DNA from: Fibrella aquatilis
GTDB lineage: Bacteria > Bacteroidota > Bacteroidia > Cytophagales > Spirosomataceae
DNA length: 64,000 nucleotides
Assembly: GCF_017353255.1 (NCBI RefSeq)
Contig: NZ_JAFMYU010000020.1
Coordinates: 1-64,000 of the forward strand
Direction of reading: 5' to 3'
A model generated the notes under the pieces. The model ran no database searches, was not told the DNA's origin, and saw nothing but the letters and a program-made list of their open reading frames with translations. Shown here piece by piece: positions 43,535 through 53,160 of the stretch; the first letter of the stretch is position 1; each line of letters begins with the position of its first letter. Made by a program: the position numbers and the translations under genes.

Positions 43535-44923
43535 ATGCCCTGTTTTCGGTACTTATTCCTCTTATGGGTTGCCCTTTCGGCCCAACGCATCACGGCCCAA
43601 ACCACCCCCGACTCGGTCACTATTTTCGTGGAAAAGCCAACCGTGAAAATCATGGCTGGTAAAGAAAAGCTCAACGACCAACCCTTGCACCTGACTCGTG
43701 TTGATCATCTCGAGGGGGTTCCTTTAGCGGCAGGAGTAAACAGAATGGCGCTGCCTGTTCAGGTACTGGATGAATACCATCGGGTGGTGTATCTGTTTGA
43801 CAAACCGGAAACGGTTCGACTGGTGTTCGACTCAACACTAAAACGTTGGAAAGCCCATTCAGAAAATGCCCAACGCGACCACGCTCTGAATGTCGACGTG
43901 GCTTATCGCCAACACGTTGACCCATCTGCTAGTATACCTGATTTTTTTAGCTACCACTTTTTTAACGAAAAAAACCCACAGAAACGGGAAACACTGATTC
44001 GGGCAGCGGAAACAAAACAACAGGCGTTTTTGCGAAGCTATGCCGCGCAGCATCAGCTATCAGCCGCCGACGTACAACGATGGGCCAACTACTACAAATT
44101 CAATTTTTTAAATCGGTTGCTCATGGCACCGCTAGGGTTAGCCCCGCACCCCTACCGGGCTAAACTTGCTGCTCTGTCGACCAACTATCAAAATGATTCG
44201 CTTATCTACTTGTCAGACTACCTATCGGGGGCGGGCATGTGTGTCTTTCAACAGTTAGCCAATGTCAGTGGTGTAAAGAAGATAACCCTTACTCAATGCT
44301 ATGAGCTTAGCAATCAGCTATACAAAGGGCCTACCCGCGATTATATACAGTTCCGCAACGCCATTGGTGGATTGCTGAATTGGTATGATCCATCCCCTAC
44401 TAAAGCCGAAGCAGACTCTGTGGTTACGCGTTTTATAACCGACTGCCAGACACCTGCGCTCAAAGAATACATCCAAAATCTGCTTGCTTTCAGGCAGATG
44501 CCGGTTTCGGAGGGTACCTTGCTGACCACTGCCAAGAAGCCTGTCTCCTTCCGCGAAGCCACCACCGCCGCTGCCGTTACCTACGTGGACTTCTGGGCTA
44601 GTTGGTGTGGTCCCTGCCGCGAAGAAATGCCCGCCTCGAAGGCCTTGCAGGCTGTCTACGCTCCCAAAGGCGTACGGTTTATCTACGTGTCGATGGACAA
44701 GGTACCCGCCGCCTGGGAAACTGCCATGAAGGGTATCGGCCTGGCAGCATCAGACAGCTACCTGTTGCCCAAAGATTTCACCTCCTCGGTAGCTAAAAAC
44801 CTCAAAATTAAGTCAATACCTCGTTATCTGGTGATTAACAAGGCGGGTAAAATGATTTCGACTGACGCTCCCCGCCCTAGCACCGCCGCCATCCGCACTA
44901 TGCTCGATGCGGCGTTGAAATGA
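43535..44923 (+). CDS. TlpA-like thioredoxin-domain exported protein
   Basis: About 462 residues. Signal peptide MPCFRYLFLLWVALSAQRITAQ, then a large N-terminal region of unknown fold with a beta-rich start and helical middle (about 25-330), and a C-terminal thioredoxin fold with WASWCGPCREEMP (Cys358 and Cys361), FIYVSMDKVPAAWETAM and IPRYLVINKAGKMI. Bacteroidota encode many such periplasmic redox proteins that reduce disulfides for cytochrome maturation or surface proteins. The ATG at 43535 is used because the frame upstream has no signal. It converges with the esterase gene, with a 13-nt gap and no hairpin. Confidence 0.87.
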   Translation: MPCFRYLFLLWVALSAQRITAQTTPDSVTIFVEKPTVKIMAGKEKLNDQPLHLTRVDHLEGVPLAAGVNRMALPVQVLDEYHRVVYLFDKPETVRLVFDSTLKRWKAHSENAQRDHALNVDVAYRQHVDPSASIPDFFSYHFFNEKNPQKRETLIRAAETKQQAFLRSYAAQHQLSAADVQRWANYYKFNFLNRLLMAPLGLAPHPYRAKLAALSTNYQNDSLIYLSDYLSGAGMCVFQQLANVSGVKKITLTQCYELSNQLYKGPTRDYIQFRNAIGGLLNWYDPSPTKAEADSVVTRFITDCQTPALKEYIQNLLAFRQMPVSEGTLLTTAKKPVSFREATTAAAVTYVDFWASWCGPCREEMPASKALQAVYAPKGVRFIYVSMDKVPAAWETAMKGIGLAASDSYLLPKDFTSSVAKNLKIKSIPRYLVINKAGKMISTDAPRPSTAAIRTMLDAALK

Positions 44924-44936
44924 GTTTGCTGAAACC

Positions 44937-46112
44937 TCACTTCAGCGCTGCCATCACCGCCTCATCGCCCACGAGGGCATGGGCGGGGCGGGGGTGTTCG
45001 AGGGAGAAAACGGCCAGGTCGGTGGGGGTGAGCAGGGTGTTGGGCGATTCGTCGATCTGGCCGTTTGTCAGAATTCGGTTCAGGTCGAGGCCCAGGTGTT
45101 TGGCCAGGAAACGGTAGGCGGCGGCGCGCTTGCCGGGGCCATAATCGTGCTTTTCGGTAGCCAAATGCACGTTTTCGACGTTGGCCGTGGCTCCATAGAA
45201 ACCATAAATTCGTTGCACAAAGGGATACTCAACCGTGGGGGTGTTCTTGGTCCAGTCGCCCCCGTCCGATACCAGCAACAGGGGACGGGGTGCGGCCAGG
45301 GCGGCCAGCTCTACGTTGTTGGTCTCGTGGGTGGGCCGCTTGTGAATGGGCATCCCGCTTTCGCAGGCGCAGCCCCCAAAAAAATACGACGACACCATCA
45401 CCACCGGCACCGACACCTTCACGCGGTTGTCCAGCGCGGCCAGCAAAAACGTCTGCGTCCCCCCACCCGATTCTCCCGACATGCCTACGCGGGCCGTGTC
45501 TACGTCGGGGAGGCTGGTGAGGAAATCGAGTGCCCGGATGCCATTCAGGGCTTGCAGCTTCAGGGCTTTGGGTAGCTTGTGTATGCACTGTTTCGAGTCG
45601 CCGTAGTCGAGCATATCATAGACAAACACTACCGCGCCCATCCGGGCCATGGTGGCGCAGCGCTGCTGGGTTTGTTCCGCAAAACGGGCGTTCTGCTCTT
45701 TGGCGTGGCCGTGTGGGCAAAGCACCGCCGCCAGCTTACCAGCCTGATTCAGCGGTCGGTACAGATTGCCCGTCACGAAAATGCCCGGCAGGCTCTCAAA
45801 GGCCACGTTTTCTACCGTGTAGCCATTCATGGTGCGCAGGCTGTGGCGAATGGGTTGCAGCGGGGCAAAGGCCGGTTGGGCGGGTAGTTCCATACCCTCG
45901 CGCAGCCCCTGCCGAATCAGGGCGGCCTGCGTTTCCCAACTTGACCGGTCGGTATATAATCGGGCCGTTTTGCGTAGCTGACGTGCACCCTTCTTTTCAG
46001 AGTAGTACTTGCCCTGCCGCAGATCTGGTTGGGCAGCATTCGGCTGAGCAACAACTACCAAGCACATAAGTACCTGACAAACAATGAGTAACGACACTAA
46101 CTTAACTTGCAT
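44937..46112 (-). CDS. Secreted alpha/beta hydrolase (acetylxylan-esterase-like)
   Basis: About 391 residues with a signal peptide (MQVKLVSLLIVCQVLMCLVVVAQ). The core resembles Bacteroidota acetyl-xylan esterase/dienelactone-hydrolase-like proteins: TVENVAFESLPGIFVTGNLYRP, AAVLCPHGHAKEQN, VYDMLDYGDSKQ, the nucleophile elbow GMSGESGGGTQT (catalytic Ser), RPLLLVSDGGDWT and a late EKHDYGPGKR with the catalytic His. It probably deacetylates a polysaccharide. ATG at 46112 chosen because it starts the signal sequence. Confidence 0.82.
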   Translation of the reverse strand: MQVKLVSLLIVCQVLMCLVVVAQPNAAQPDLRQGKYYSEKKGARQLRKTARLYTDRSSWETQAALIRQGLREGMELPAQPAFAPLQPIRHSLRTMNGYTVENVAFESLPGIFVTGNLYRPLNQAGKLAAVLCPHGHAKEQNARFAEQTQQRCATMARMGAVVFVYDMLDYGDSKQCIHKLPKALKLQALNGIRALDFLTSLPDVDTARVGMSGESGGGTQTFLLAALDNRVKVSVPVVMVSSYFFGGCACESGMPIHKRPTHETNNVELAALAAPRPLLLVSDGGDWTKNTPTVEYPFVQRIYGFYGATANVENVHLATEKHDYGPGKRAAAYRFLAKHLGLDLNRILTNGQIDESPNTLLTPTDLAVFSLEHPRPAHALVGDEAVMAALK

Positions 46113-46245
46113 AAGGGTAGTTGTTGGCACGGCACTGAAAGCGAATGGAGATAGCGGCTTACCCATGTCTGAGGGCACGTTGCTTCACTAAGCAGGGGGT
46201 AAAAAGTGCGCCGTAAGCCCTTTGAGCCTACAAAACCGCTCCAAT

Positions 46246-48936
46246 ATGACAACCTGGTTATACCCCCTCGGCCTGGTAGCACTAACCCTTTTTGGTCTGC
46301 AAACGCCAGCTACTGATAAGCCCCAACTATTGCCGAAGTCAGGTCAGTTTGTGGCGGATACGACCAATCGCCCCGACGAAAACCGGTTCACCAAAACGGT
46401 ACTTTTCAATGACCTCAACGAACCCATGGAACTGGCCGTGGCCCCCGACGGACGGGTGTTTTTTGTGGAACGGGCGGGCAAGTTTTATATGTATGACCCC
46501 ACCACCCGCAAGACCCGGCTGCTGCATGATTTTCCCGTAAAAGCCGTCGAGAAATACCTCAATGGCCTGCTGGGCATCACCATCGACCCCGATTTTGCGC
46601 GGCACCCCTACCTCTATTTCTTTTACACCACGCAGGACGGCGACAAAACCAAACAACGCATTGCCCGTTTCACCGTAGCCAACGACAACACCCTTGACCT
46701 GGCTAGTGAAAAAGTGGTGATCGAGTTTCCCATCGACCTGGAAGTGAGCGCCCACACGGGTGGTTCTATGGCCTGGGATGCCCACCGCAACCTGTTTATT
46801 TCCACCGGCGACAATACCGTACCTTTTGAATCACAGGGCTTTGCGCCCATCGACGCGCAACCGGGGCGGCTGGTGTACGATGCCCAACGGTCGGCGGGAA
46901 ACCCGAACGATCTGCGGGGTAAAATCCTGCGCATCACCGTCGACCTGGACGGCAACTACACCGTGCCCAACGGCAACCTGTTTGCCAAAGGCACTTCTGG
47001 CACCCGTCCCGAGATTTTTGTGATGGGCTGCCGCAACCCTTACCGCATCTCTGTCGACACGGCCACCTCCACGGTGTACTGGGGCGAAATTGGCCCCGAT
47101 TCGGGCGTAGACGGGCCACAGGGACCACGCGGCTACGACGAATTCAACCAGGCCAAACAGGCGGGCAACTACGGCTGGCCCTATTTCGTGGGCGACAGCA
47201 AGCCCTACCACCACTACGATTTTGCCACCAAAACCGTAGATGCGCTGTTCGACCCTGCCGCGCCGGTTAACGAGTCGCCCAATAATACGGGAGCCAAAAC
47301 CCTGCCGCCGGTTCACAAACCCATGGTCTGGTATCCGTATGGTAAATCCGATGAGTTTCCGCAACTGGGAGTAGGTGGTCGTTGCGCCATGGGTGGCCCA
47401 ACGTATCATTACAGCGCGGCGCTAAAATCGACTACCAAACTGCCCGTCTATTACGACAAGGCCCTTTTTATGTATGACTGGATGCGCAACTGGGTAATGG
47501 CGGTCCGCCTCGACGAGAACCAGAACTACCAATCGATGGAGGCCTTTATGCCCAAAACGGGTGATTTCCGGCGTCCTGTCGATATGGAAATCGGGCCGGA
47601 GGGGTCTATCTACATGCTCGAATACGGCTCGGTCTACGGTATCGACAACGACGATGCCCGGCTGGTTCGGCTCGATTTCAATCCCGGCAACCGCGCGCCG
47701 GTGGCCAAAATCACGGCTAAAGACACCATTGGCCTAGCCCCGCTTACGGTGGCTTTCGGCAATGGCAGCTATGACTACGACAAGGCCGATCAGCTCGCCT
47801 ATTCCTGGCAGTTCGAGGGCGAAAAGACCCCTACGGTAGCCGCTACGCCCACGCATACGTTCCGCAAAAACGGCATCTATAAAGTGCGCCTCACCGCCAC
47901 TGATGGGGCCGGACGCAAAGACGTCGACACGCTGACCATCCGGGTGGGCAACACCCTGCCGCAGGTAGCGATCAGCACAACCGATAACAAAACGTTCTTC
48001 TTCCCCAACCAGAAAACGTTGGTTTACAACGTGATGGTGAAAGACAATGAAGACAAGCTCATCGACAAAAAACGGGTGAACGTAGCCCTGAATTACATTC
48101 CGAAAGTAGCCGATAATAGCCCCCAACTGGGCCATCAGCAACTTTCGGCGACCTATAACCTGGGCAAATCGCTCATTGCGGGCAGCGACTGTAAAGCCTG
48201 CCATCAGGTGGCGGCCAAGTCGGTGGGGCCAGCGTTCACGGAGATATCGAAGAAATACCGCGACGACAAGACGGCCACCGCCAAACTGGCCAACAAGATC
48301 ATTACGGGTGGCGGCGGCGTCTGGGGCGAACACGCCATGAGCGCCCACCCCCAGCTCTCGCGCGACGAAACTACCGAGATGGTGAAGTACATTATGTCGC
48401 TGGGCAATGAACCTACGGCCTCCAAACTGCCGCAAGCGGGGACTGTTGATTTAGCTGCCCACCAGGGCACCGACCAGAACGGCCGCTATATCCTCACGGC
48501 CTCCTACACCGACCGGGGCGGGGCCATCACGCCCATGACCACGTCTGAAACGCTCCTGCTACGTCCAACGCGTTTCGCCGCCGCCGAGGCTACCGACCTG
48601 CACAATATTGAGCGGCAGGGCAAGCGGCTGGGCAGTGCCCACGATGGGTCTTCTTTCGCGTTGAAAGGCGTTGACCTCACCGGCATCACGGACGTGACCT
48701 ACCGCTATGGAGCCAAAGATCACGGCGCTACGCTCGAAATACGAACCGGATCACCCACCGGCCCCGTCATCAGCACGACCCCTTACACCGCCACCGGCGA
48801 CTGGCGCACGTTTGCCAACGTCCGGGCGACCATTCAGCCCACCACCGGCAAGCAAGACCTTTATTTCATCTTCCGTAAACCCGACGACCCCAAAGCAAAC
48901 CTGGTTTCGCTGGAGAGTGTGACGTTTGAAAAATAG
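46246..48936 (+). CDS. PQQ-dependent sugar dehydrogenase-like protein with PKD, cytochrome c and carbohydrate-binding domains
   Basis: An 896-residue exported protein. Domain order: signal or anchor helix; a glucose/sorbosone-dehydrogenase beta-propeller (about 45-480; PMELAVAPDGRVFFVERAG, GRLVYDAQRSAGNPNDLRGK, GYDEFNQAKQAGNYGWPY); a PKD domain (about 485-570); a mono-haem cytochrome c with Cys649-Cys652-His653 (CKACH) and probable axial Met698; and a C-terminal CBM6-like beta domain (about 765-896, SFALKGVDLTGITDVTYRY). It should oxidise a sugar and pass electrons to its own haem. The ATG at 46246 is used. Confidence 0.88.
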   Translation: MTTWLYPLGLVALTLFGLQTPATDKPQLLPKSGQFVADTTNRPDENRFTKTVLFNDLNEPMELAVAPDGRVFFVERAGKFYMYDPTTRKTRLLHDFPVKAVEKYLNGLLGITIDPDFARHPYLYFFYTTQDGDKTKQRIARFTVANDNTLDLASEKVVIEFPIDLEVSAHTGGSMAWDAHRNLFISTGDNTVPFESQGFAPIDAQPGRLVYDAQRSAGNPNDLRGKILRITVDLDGNYTVPNGNLFAKGTSGTRPEIFVMGCRNPYRISVDTATSTVYWGEIGPDSGVDGPQGPRGYDEFNQAKQAGNYGWPYFVGDSKPYHHYDFATKTVDALFDPAAPVNESPNNTGAKTLPPVHKPMVWYPYGKSDEFPQLGVGGRCAMGGPTYHYSAALKSTTKLPVYYDKALFMYDWMRNWVMAVRLDENQNYQSMEAFMPKTGDFRRPVDMEIGPEGSIYMLEYGSVYGIDNDDARLVRLDFNPGNRAPVAKITAKDTIGLAPLTVAFGNGSYDYDKADQLAYSWQFEGEKTPTVAATPTHTFRKNGIYKVRLTATDGAGRKDVDTLTIRVGNTLPQVAISTTDNKTFFFPNQKTLVYNVMVKDNEDKLIDKKRVNVALNYIPKVADNSPQLGHQQLSATYNLGKSLIAGSDCKACHQVAAKSVGPAFTEISKKYRDDKTATAKLANKIITGGGGVWGEHAMSAHPQLSRDETTEMVKYIMSLGNEPTASKLPQAGTVDLAAHQGTDQNGRYILTASYTDRGGAITPMTTSETLLLRPTRFAAAEATDLHNIERQGKRLGSAHDGSSFALKGVDLTGITDVTYRYGAKDHGATLEIRTGSPTGPVISTTPYTATGDWRTFANVRATIQPTTGKQDLYFIFRKPDDPKANLVSLESVTFEK

Positions 48937-48937
48937 C

Positions 48938-49011
48938 GTATTGATTTACGATGTACAACTTACGATTTGGGCTGACGCGGGAGTCGTAACTCGTACATCG
49001 TAATTCAATAC
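48938..49011. repeat. Long intergenic inverted repeat H13 (convergent genes)
   Basis: Arms 48938-48967 and 48982-49011 pair over about 30 bp with a few mismatches; the loop (48968-48981) includes GCTGACGC. The stem words TTACGATGTAC belong to the H1/H4 family. It begins 1 nt after the dehydrogenase stop, and the other arm covers the M28 peptidase stop. Confidence 0.88.
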
Positions 49012-50363
49012 CTGTCCAGCAGGTACGTTAGCGCGGCCATGGAGGCGGCGCCGAGTTCGAGTTCGCGCTGGCTGACGGCCTCAAACCGGTCGACAGTGGT
49101 GTGGTGGTAGTCGAAATAGCGCTGCGAATCGGGTTTGAAACCAAAGAGCACCGTACCCGACTGCGCCAGCGGGCCAATGTCGGCGCCACCGCTGCCCGCG
49201 CCAATGTCGGTGAGGCCGTAGGGGGCCAACAGGGGTTTCCAGGGGGTTACTTTCTCGCGCTGGGCAGAGGTGCCCACGATGCCAAAGCCACGGGGCGTAA
49301 ACCCACCCGCGTCTGATTCGATGGCCGCAATGTGCTTCTCGTTCTTCGTTTTGGCCATATCGGCATAGGCCACCCCGCCGCGCAGGCCGTTCTCTTCGTT
49401 GGCAAACAGCACTGCCCGGATCGTCCGATTTGGCTTGATTCCCAGTGCTTTAAACAACCGCAACACCTCCATCGACTGCACACAGCCGGTGCCATCGTCA
49501 TGTGCCCCTTCGGCCACGTCCCACGAGTCGAGGTGGCCGCCTACCACAATGATTTCGTCGGGTTTCTCGGTACCGCGCAGTTCGCCGATCACGTTGTATG
49601 ATTTGGCATCGGGCAGGGTTTCGCAGTTTTGTTTGAAAAAGAAGGTCAGCGCGGGGTTCTGGCGCAGGGCTTCGCTGAGGCGGTCGGCGCCGTTGGTGCT
49701 GATGGCCGCCCCCGGAATCAGGGGCACGCCCGTGGCATAGCGCAGCCCACCCGTATGGGGGTTGTCGTCACGGACGTTGGTCATGGACCGCACAATCACG
49801 CCTACGGCACCGAGTTTGGCGGCTTCATTGACCCCGTTGGCACGCTGGTCTACGGCCCCGCCATAGGCCTCGAATGTATTGATTTTAGTGGGGTCCATGG
49901 GGCGGTTGAAAAAGACGATCTTTCCCTTCACCTGCGCCGGGTCTATAGCCCGCAACTGGGGAAACGAAGTCACTTCAATCACGCCCGCCTCGATTCCCCT
50001 GGGCGGCGTAGCTACCGACCCGCCGAGGGCCAGAATCGGCACCGTTGTCTTCTGTTTTCCAACCGTGAAATAAGCTTCTTCTTTGGCACCACGTACCCAG
50101 TGCGGCACCATCACCTCCTGCAAAAACACCCGGTCGAAACCTTCCTTTTCCATCACCTGTTTGGCCCAGTCTACTGCCTTCTGCCCATTGGCCGACCCAC
50201 TCAGCCGTGGCCCCACCTGCTTGGTCAGGTACCGCAGCCATTCGTAGGCTTTGCCCTTACCCAGGGCCTCATTATACATCATCCTGATGGTAACGGAATC
50301 GGCGTTTTGAGCGCTGGCACCGAGCGTAGACAGGCTTAAACAGAGCGTAAAGAATGTTTTCAT
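49005..50363 (-). CDS. M28-family zinc aminopeptidase/carboxypeptidase
   Basis: A 452-residue secreted metallopeptidase. Signal MKTFFTLCLSLSTLGASAQ; a PA-type insert at about 130-235; the zinc site residues are visible in GGHLDSWDVAEGAHDDGTG (His and Asp), NEENGLRG (catalytic Glu and ligand Glu), IESDAGGFTPRG (Asp) and YFDYHHTTVDRFEA (His). This is the carboxypeptidase Q-like arrangement used to cleave dipeptides. The last codons lie in the right arm of H13. Confidence 0.92.
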   Translation of the reverse strand: MKTFFTLCLSLSTLGASAQNADSVTIRMMYNEALGKGKAYEWLRYLTKQVGPRLSGSANGQKAVDWAKQVMEKEGFDRVFLQEVMVPHWVRGAKEEAYFTVGKQKTTVPILALGGSVATPPRGIEAGVIEVTSFPQLRAIDPAQVKGKIVFFNRPMDPTKINTFEAYGGAVDQRANGVNEAAKLGAVGVIVRSMTNVRDDNPHTGGLRYATGVPLIPGAAISTNGADRLSEALRQNPALTFFFKQNCETLPDAKSYNVIGELRGTEKPDEIIVVGGHLDSWDVAEGAHDDGTGCVQSMEVLRLFKALGIKPNRTIRAVLFANEENGLRGGVAYADMAKTKNEKHIAAIESDAGGFTPRGFGIVGTSAQREKVTPWKPLLAPYGLTDIGAGSGGADIGPLAQSGTVLFGFKPDSQRYFDYHHTTVDRFEAVSQRELELGAASMAALTYLLDRY

Positions 50364-50440
50364 GACGTGGTTGTCTATCGTGAATGAGCAAGATACGGCA
50401 CGTAGACAACAAACAGCGCGGCCACTTTCCAGCCCAAAAC

Positions 50441-51457
50441 CTAGATCAACCCTATGGTCGACGAGTGCTGCATTGCTTCGGCGCTGTGTTTAAAATAGCA
50501 GCAGGGTATGCCAGCCGCTTCTATAGGAGCAATCGTAGCTAGTACCTCCGCCTTTTTTGCCGGTCCTACCTGCCGGAGATACACACAACGGATTTGAGTG
50601 GCATGATGCTTCACCACGCTGGCGTAGATATGCGGGTCGGCCTGGGTGTCGTCGCCGAGCAGCACAAATCGGTGGTGGGGATAGGCTGCCAGAATGCGGG
50701 CAATTCGGTCGAGTTTGGTCAGGTGCTTATTTTGGCCAGTTTGGCGTAGCTGGCTAAATCGCTTTAACTGGCTCAGCATTAGCACCCCCACGGGTAGTTG
50801 GTGCTTCTGCAAAAACGCGCTGAGGTAATCGTACAGGTTCCACTCGCTGCTCGACACGTAGAAAAATGGATTGGGCTGATCAGCGTTGGTACCGGCCAGA
50901 CTCAGGGCCTGATAATGCCGCACGACACCGTCAAACGGCATTCGTCCGTGGGCATTTCGGAAGAGCAACACGCGTAGCCGTTTTAGCTTGGTGGCCGAAT
51001 GTGAAATCAGAAAGGTGTCGTCAATATCCGAGATAAAGCCATACTGGGTGGCGTAGGGCACGTATACATCGCCCGTGCCGGTAACTACTGCCTCTTTGGC
51101 TGAGCCACGAATCAGGTCGACCTGAACCGGATGCCAGCCTGGCAAGAGTGGCGCGGCGGGTTGCCAGTCGAAGCGGAAAAAGCCATCTACATCAGTTGTG
51201 GCCATTACGTTGGTACCCTGCAAGCGTACCTCAACCTGAGCCATAGGCCGAACCATGAAGAGCCGGAGCATATCGACCATATTGGTCCAGAGACGTTGCT
51301 GATAATGGCGTTGCGGCAGGGGGCTAAGTGCCAACACATGCCCCTGTATGGTCAACTGTGTAGGGGTGCCAAAACCGCGATAGACCTTCACCGCCGGCTG
51401 GCCGGTCAGTCGCATTGTTCGTAGAAAAAAGGCTCGCCAGCCACCTAAAAAGCGCAT
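50441..51457 (-). CDS. App1-family phosphatidate phosphatase
   Basis: A 338-residue protein with the DUF2183/App1 catalytic domain at about 170-330: YGFISDIDDTFLISH carries the DxDxT motif, FYVSSSEWNLYDYLSAFL is the second motif, and KLDRIARILAAYPHHRFVLLGDDTQADPHIY holds the later Lys and acidic residues of the HAD fold. The N-terminal beta domain (about 20-140, GFGTPTQLTIQGHVL) is the typical App1 partner. It dephosphorylates phosphatidate to diacylglycerol. Divergent from a diacylglycerol kinase-like gene with the opposite activity. Confidence 0.9.
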   Translation of the reverse strand: MRFLGGWRAFFLRTMRLTGQPAVKVYRGFGTPTQLTIQGHVLALSPLPQRHYQQRLWTNMVDMLRLFMVRPMAQVEVRLQGTNVMATTDVDGFFRFDWQPAAPLLPGWHPVQVDLIRGSAKEAVVTGTGDVYVPYATQYGFISDIDDTFLISHSATKLKRLRVLLFRNAHGRMPFDGVVRHYQALSLAGTNADQPNPFFYVSSSEWNLYDYLSAFLQKHQLPVGVLMLSQLKRFSQLRQTGQNKHLTKLDRIARILAAYPHHRFVLLGDDTQADPHIYASVVKHHATQIRCVYLRQVGPAKKAEVLATIAPIEAAGIPCCYFKHSAEAMQHSSTIGLI

Positions 51458-51541
51458 AACTAGTTTATAAGGCTATGGTAACGTTGTGTTGATAAGGACG
51501 TCGGCAGATGAAGTTGCCTTTCACGCTAAAAAATAGCCCGA

Positions 51542-52411
51542 TTGACTATCCTCTTTGCTATAAACCCGGTTTCCGGTGGAAAAGATAAAACTGATACAGA
51601 ACAGGCTATCCAGACCTTCTGCCAACAGTTTAATCACACGGCTCATTTACTGATCCTTACCGGTCAGGGCGACGACCTGCTTCTCCGCGATGCTATACGC
51701 ACAACTAAGCCCGACCGGGTGGTGGCCGTGGGGGGCGATGGCACCGTGAAACTCGTGGCCGAAGAAGTACTGGGCACCAACACGCCCATGGGCATTCTTC
51801 CGGCAGGGTCGGCCAATGGTCTGGCCTTTGAGCTGGGCATTCCCCCAACCATCGACGAAGCACTGGACGTGGTAGTGAATGGCCATACCAAACTACTCGA
51901 CACCATTTGCGTTGACGATGCTGATAACTGCCTGCATATGAGTGACATAGGCATGAACGCGCAGCTGGTCAACTATTACCAGCAAAACAACTGGCGGGGT
52001 AAACTGGGCTATGCGCGTGGGGCATTGCGGGTGTTGCTACGCCACCGATTGCTGAAAGTCAGCCTTAAAATGGGCGACGAAATCATCCACCGTGCCGCCA
52101 TCATGGTGGTGCTGGCCAACGCTCGAGGCTACGGCACCGGGGCGGTTATAAACCCGGATGGCAAGCTGGACGATGGGGTTTTTGAAGTAGTCATTGTGCG
52201 CCGGTTGTCTATCTGGGCATTGCTGACCATGTTCTGGCAACACGCCCCCTTCGACCCTAAAGTGGTGGATATCATTCCCACGCAATCGGTTCATATCACC
52301 ACCCGACGGAAAGCCTATTTCCAGATTGACGGCGAATATCAGGGGCGGGTAACTGAGGTACGGGCGCAGATCAGACCGGGGCAACTGCCCATGATGGTTC
52401 CTCCGTCATAA
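51542..52411 (+). CDS. Diacylglycerol kinase-family lipid kinase
   Basis: A 289-residue cytoplasmic kinase, YegS/DgkB-like. ILFAINPVSGGKDK at the N-terminus, then the nucleotide-binding loop VVAVGGDGTVKLVAEEVL and MGILPAGSANGLAFELGIP, and the C-terminal beta-sandwich with NPDGKLDDGVFEVVIVRR. It should phosphorylate diacylglycerol or a related lipid. The start is a TTG at 51542, with no ATG in frame nearby before the first motif. PAP2 phosphatase follows 14 nt later, presumably in one transcript. Confidence 0.9.
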   Translation: MTILFAINPVSGGKDKTDTEQAIQTFCQQFNHTAHLLILTGQGDDLLLRDAIRTTKPDRVVAVGGDGTVKLVAEEVLGTNTPMGILPAGSANGLAFELGIPPTIDEALDVVVNGHTKLLDTICVDDADNCLHMSDIGMNAQLVNYYQQNNWRGKLGYARGALRVLLRHRLLKVSLKMGDEIIHRAAIMVVLANARGYGTGAVINPDGKLDDGVFEVVIVRRLSIWALLTMFWQHAPFDPKVVDIIPTQSVHITTRRKAYFQIDGEYQGRVTEVRAQIRPGQLPMMVPPS

Positions 52412-52425
52412 CCCTGGTCGACCAC

Positions 52426-53160
52426 ATGACAACCGCTCAACTCAACACCCTCCTGCAACGCCGGTTCGGCCAGATAGCCACCCGCTACCCCACCGCCACG
52501 CACTGGCTAGCCAAACGATTATCGACTGACGAATTTACCGGACTACCACTCACGGGGCTGCTTGGGCTATTGGTGGGTACGGGCCTGCTGTTGTCGGAAG
52601 TGGCCGAAAATATTGTCAAGGCCGAGCCGATGGTGCAGATCGACAACCTGTTTACGCACTGGCTGTTTCAGGGCCGGTCGAGCCGGTTGAGTCAGCTGTT
52701 TTATGGCATCACCTGGTTTGGGTCACGCCCCGCCACGGTGGGGTTTACATTGCTTGGATCAATTGTGCTACTGTGGCAACGTCAGCGGCGTAACGCCCTG
52801 ATTCTTTGGCTCTTGCTGGGCGGAGTATCGCTCTTTGTGCAGGTGGGCAAGCGTACGTTCATCCGTCCTCGTCCGCAGGAGGTGGCCTATTACCCGGAGG
52901 TGGGCTACTCGTTTCCCAGCGGCCATTCAGCGGTGTCGATGACCCTCTACGGACTGCTAGCCTACTGGGCCATCCGCCGGCTACGTTCCGCCACAGCGCG
53001 GCTACTGATGGGATTAGTTGCTGTCTGTTTAATCCTAACTGTGGGGTTTAGCCGCATCTATCTGGGCGTTCACTTCCTCAGCGACGTGCTGGGCGGCTAC
53101 CTGCTGGGCATCGCCTGGCTTAGTGTAGGCATCATCCTCTCGGAATGGCAACGGAAGTAA
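52426..53160 (+). CDS. PAP2-family lipid phosphatase
   Basis: A 244-residue membrane phosphatase with about six membrane spans. The three catalytic motifs are present: KRTFIRPRP (motif C1), YSFPSGHSAVSM (C2, PSGH) and SRIYLGVHFLSDVLGG (C3, with catalytic His and Asp). Substrates may include phosphatidate, phosphatidylglycerol phosphate or undecaprenyl diphosphate. It pairs with the DAG kinase-like gene upstream, and an App1 phosphatase is across the divergent spacer, forming a lipid-phosphate cluster. H14 starts right after the stop. Confidence 0.93.
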   Translation: MTTAQLNTLLQRRFGQIATRYPTATHWLAKRLSTDEFTGLPLTGLLGLLVGTGLLLSEVAENIVKAEPMVQIDNLFTHWLFQGRSSRLSQLFYGITWFGSRPATVGFTLLGSIVLLWQRQRRNALILWLLLGGVSLFVQVGKRTFIRPRPQEVAYYPEVGYSFPSGHSAVSMTLYGLLAYWAIRRLRSATARLLMGLVAVCLILTVGFSRIYLGVHFLSDVLGGYLLGIAWLSVGIILSEWQRK

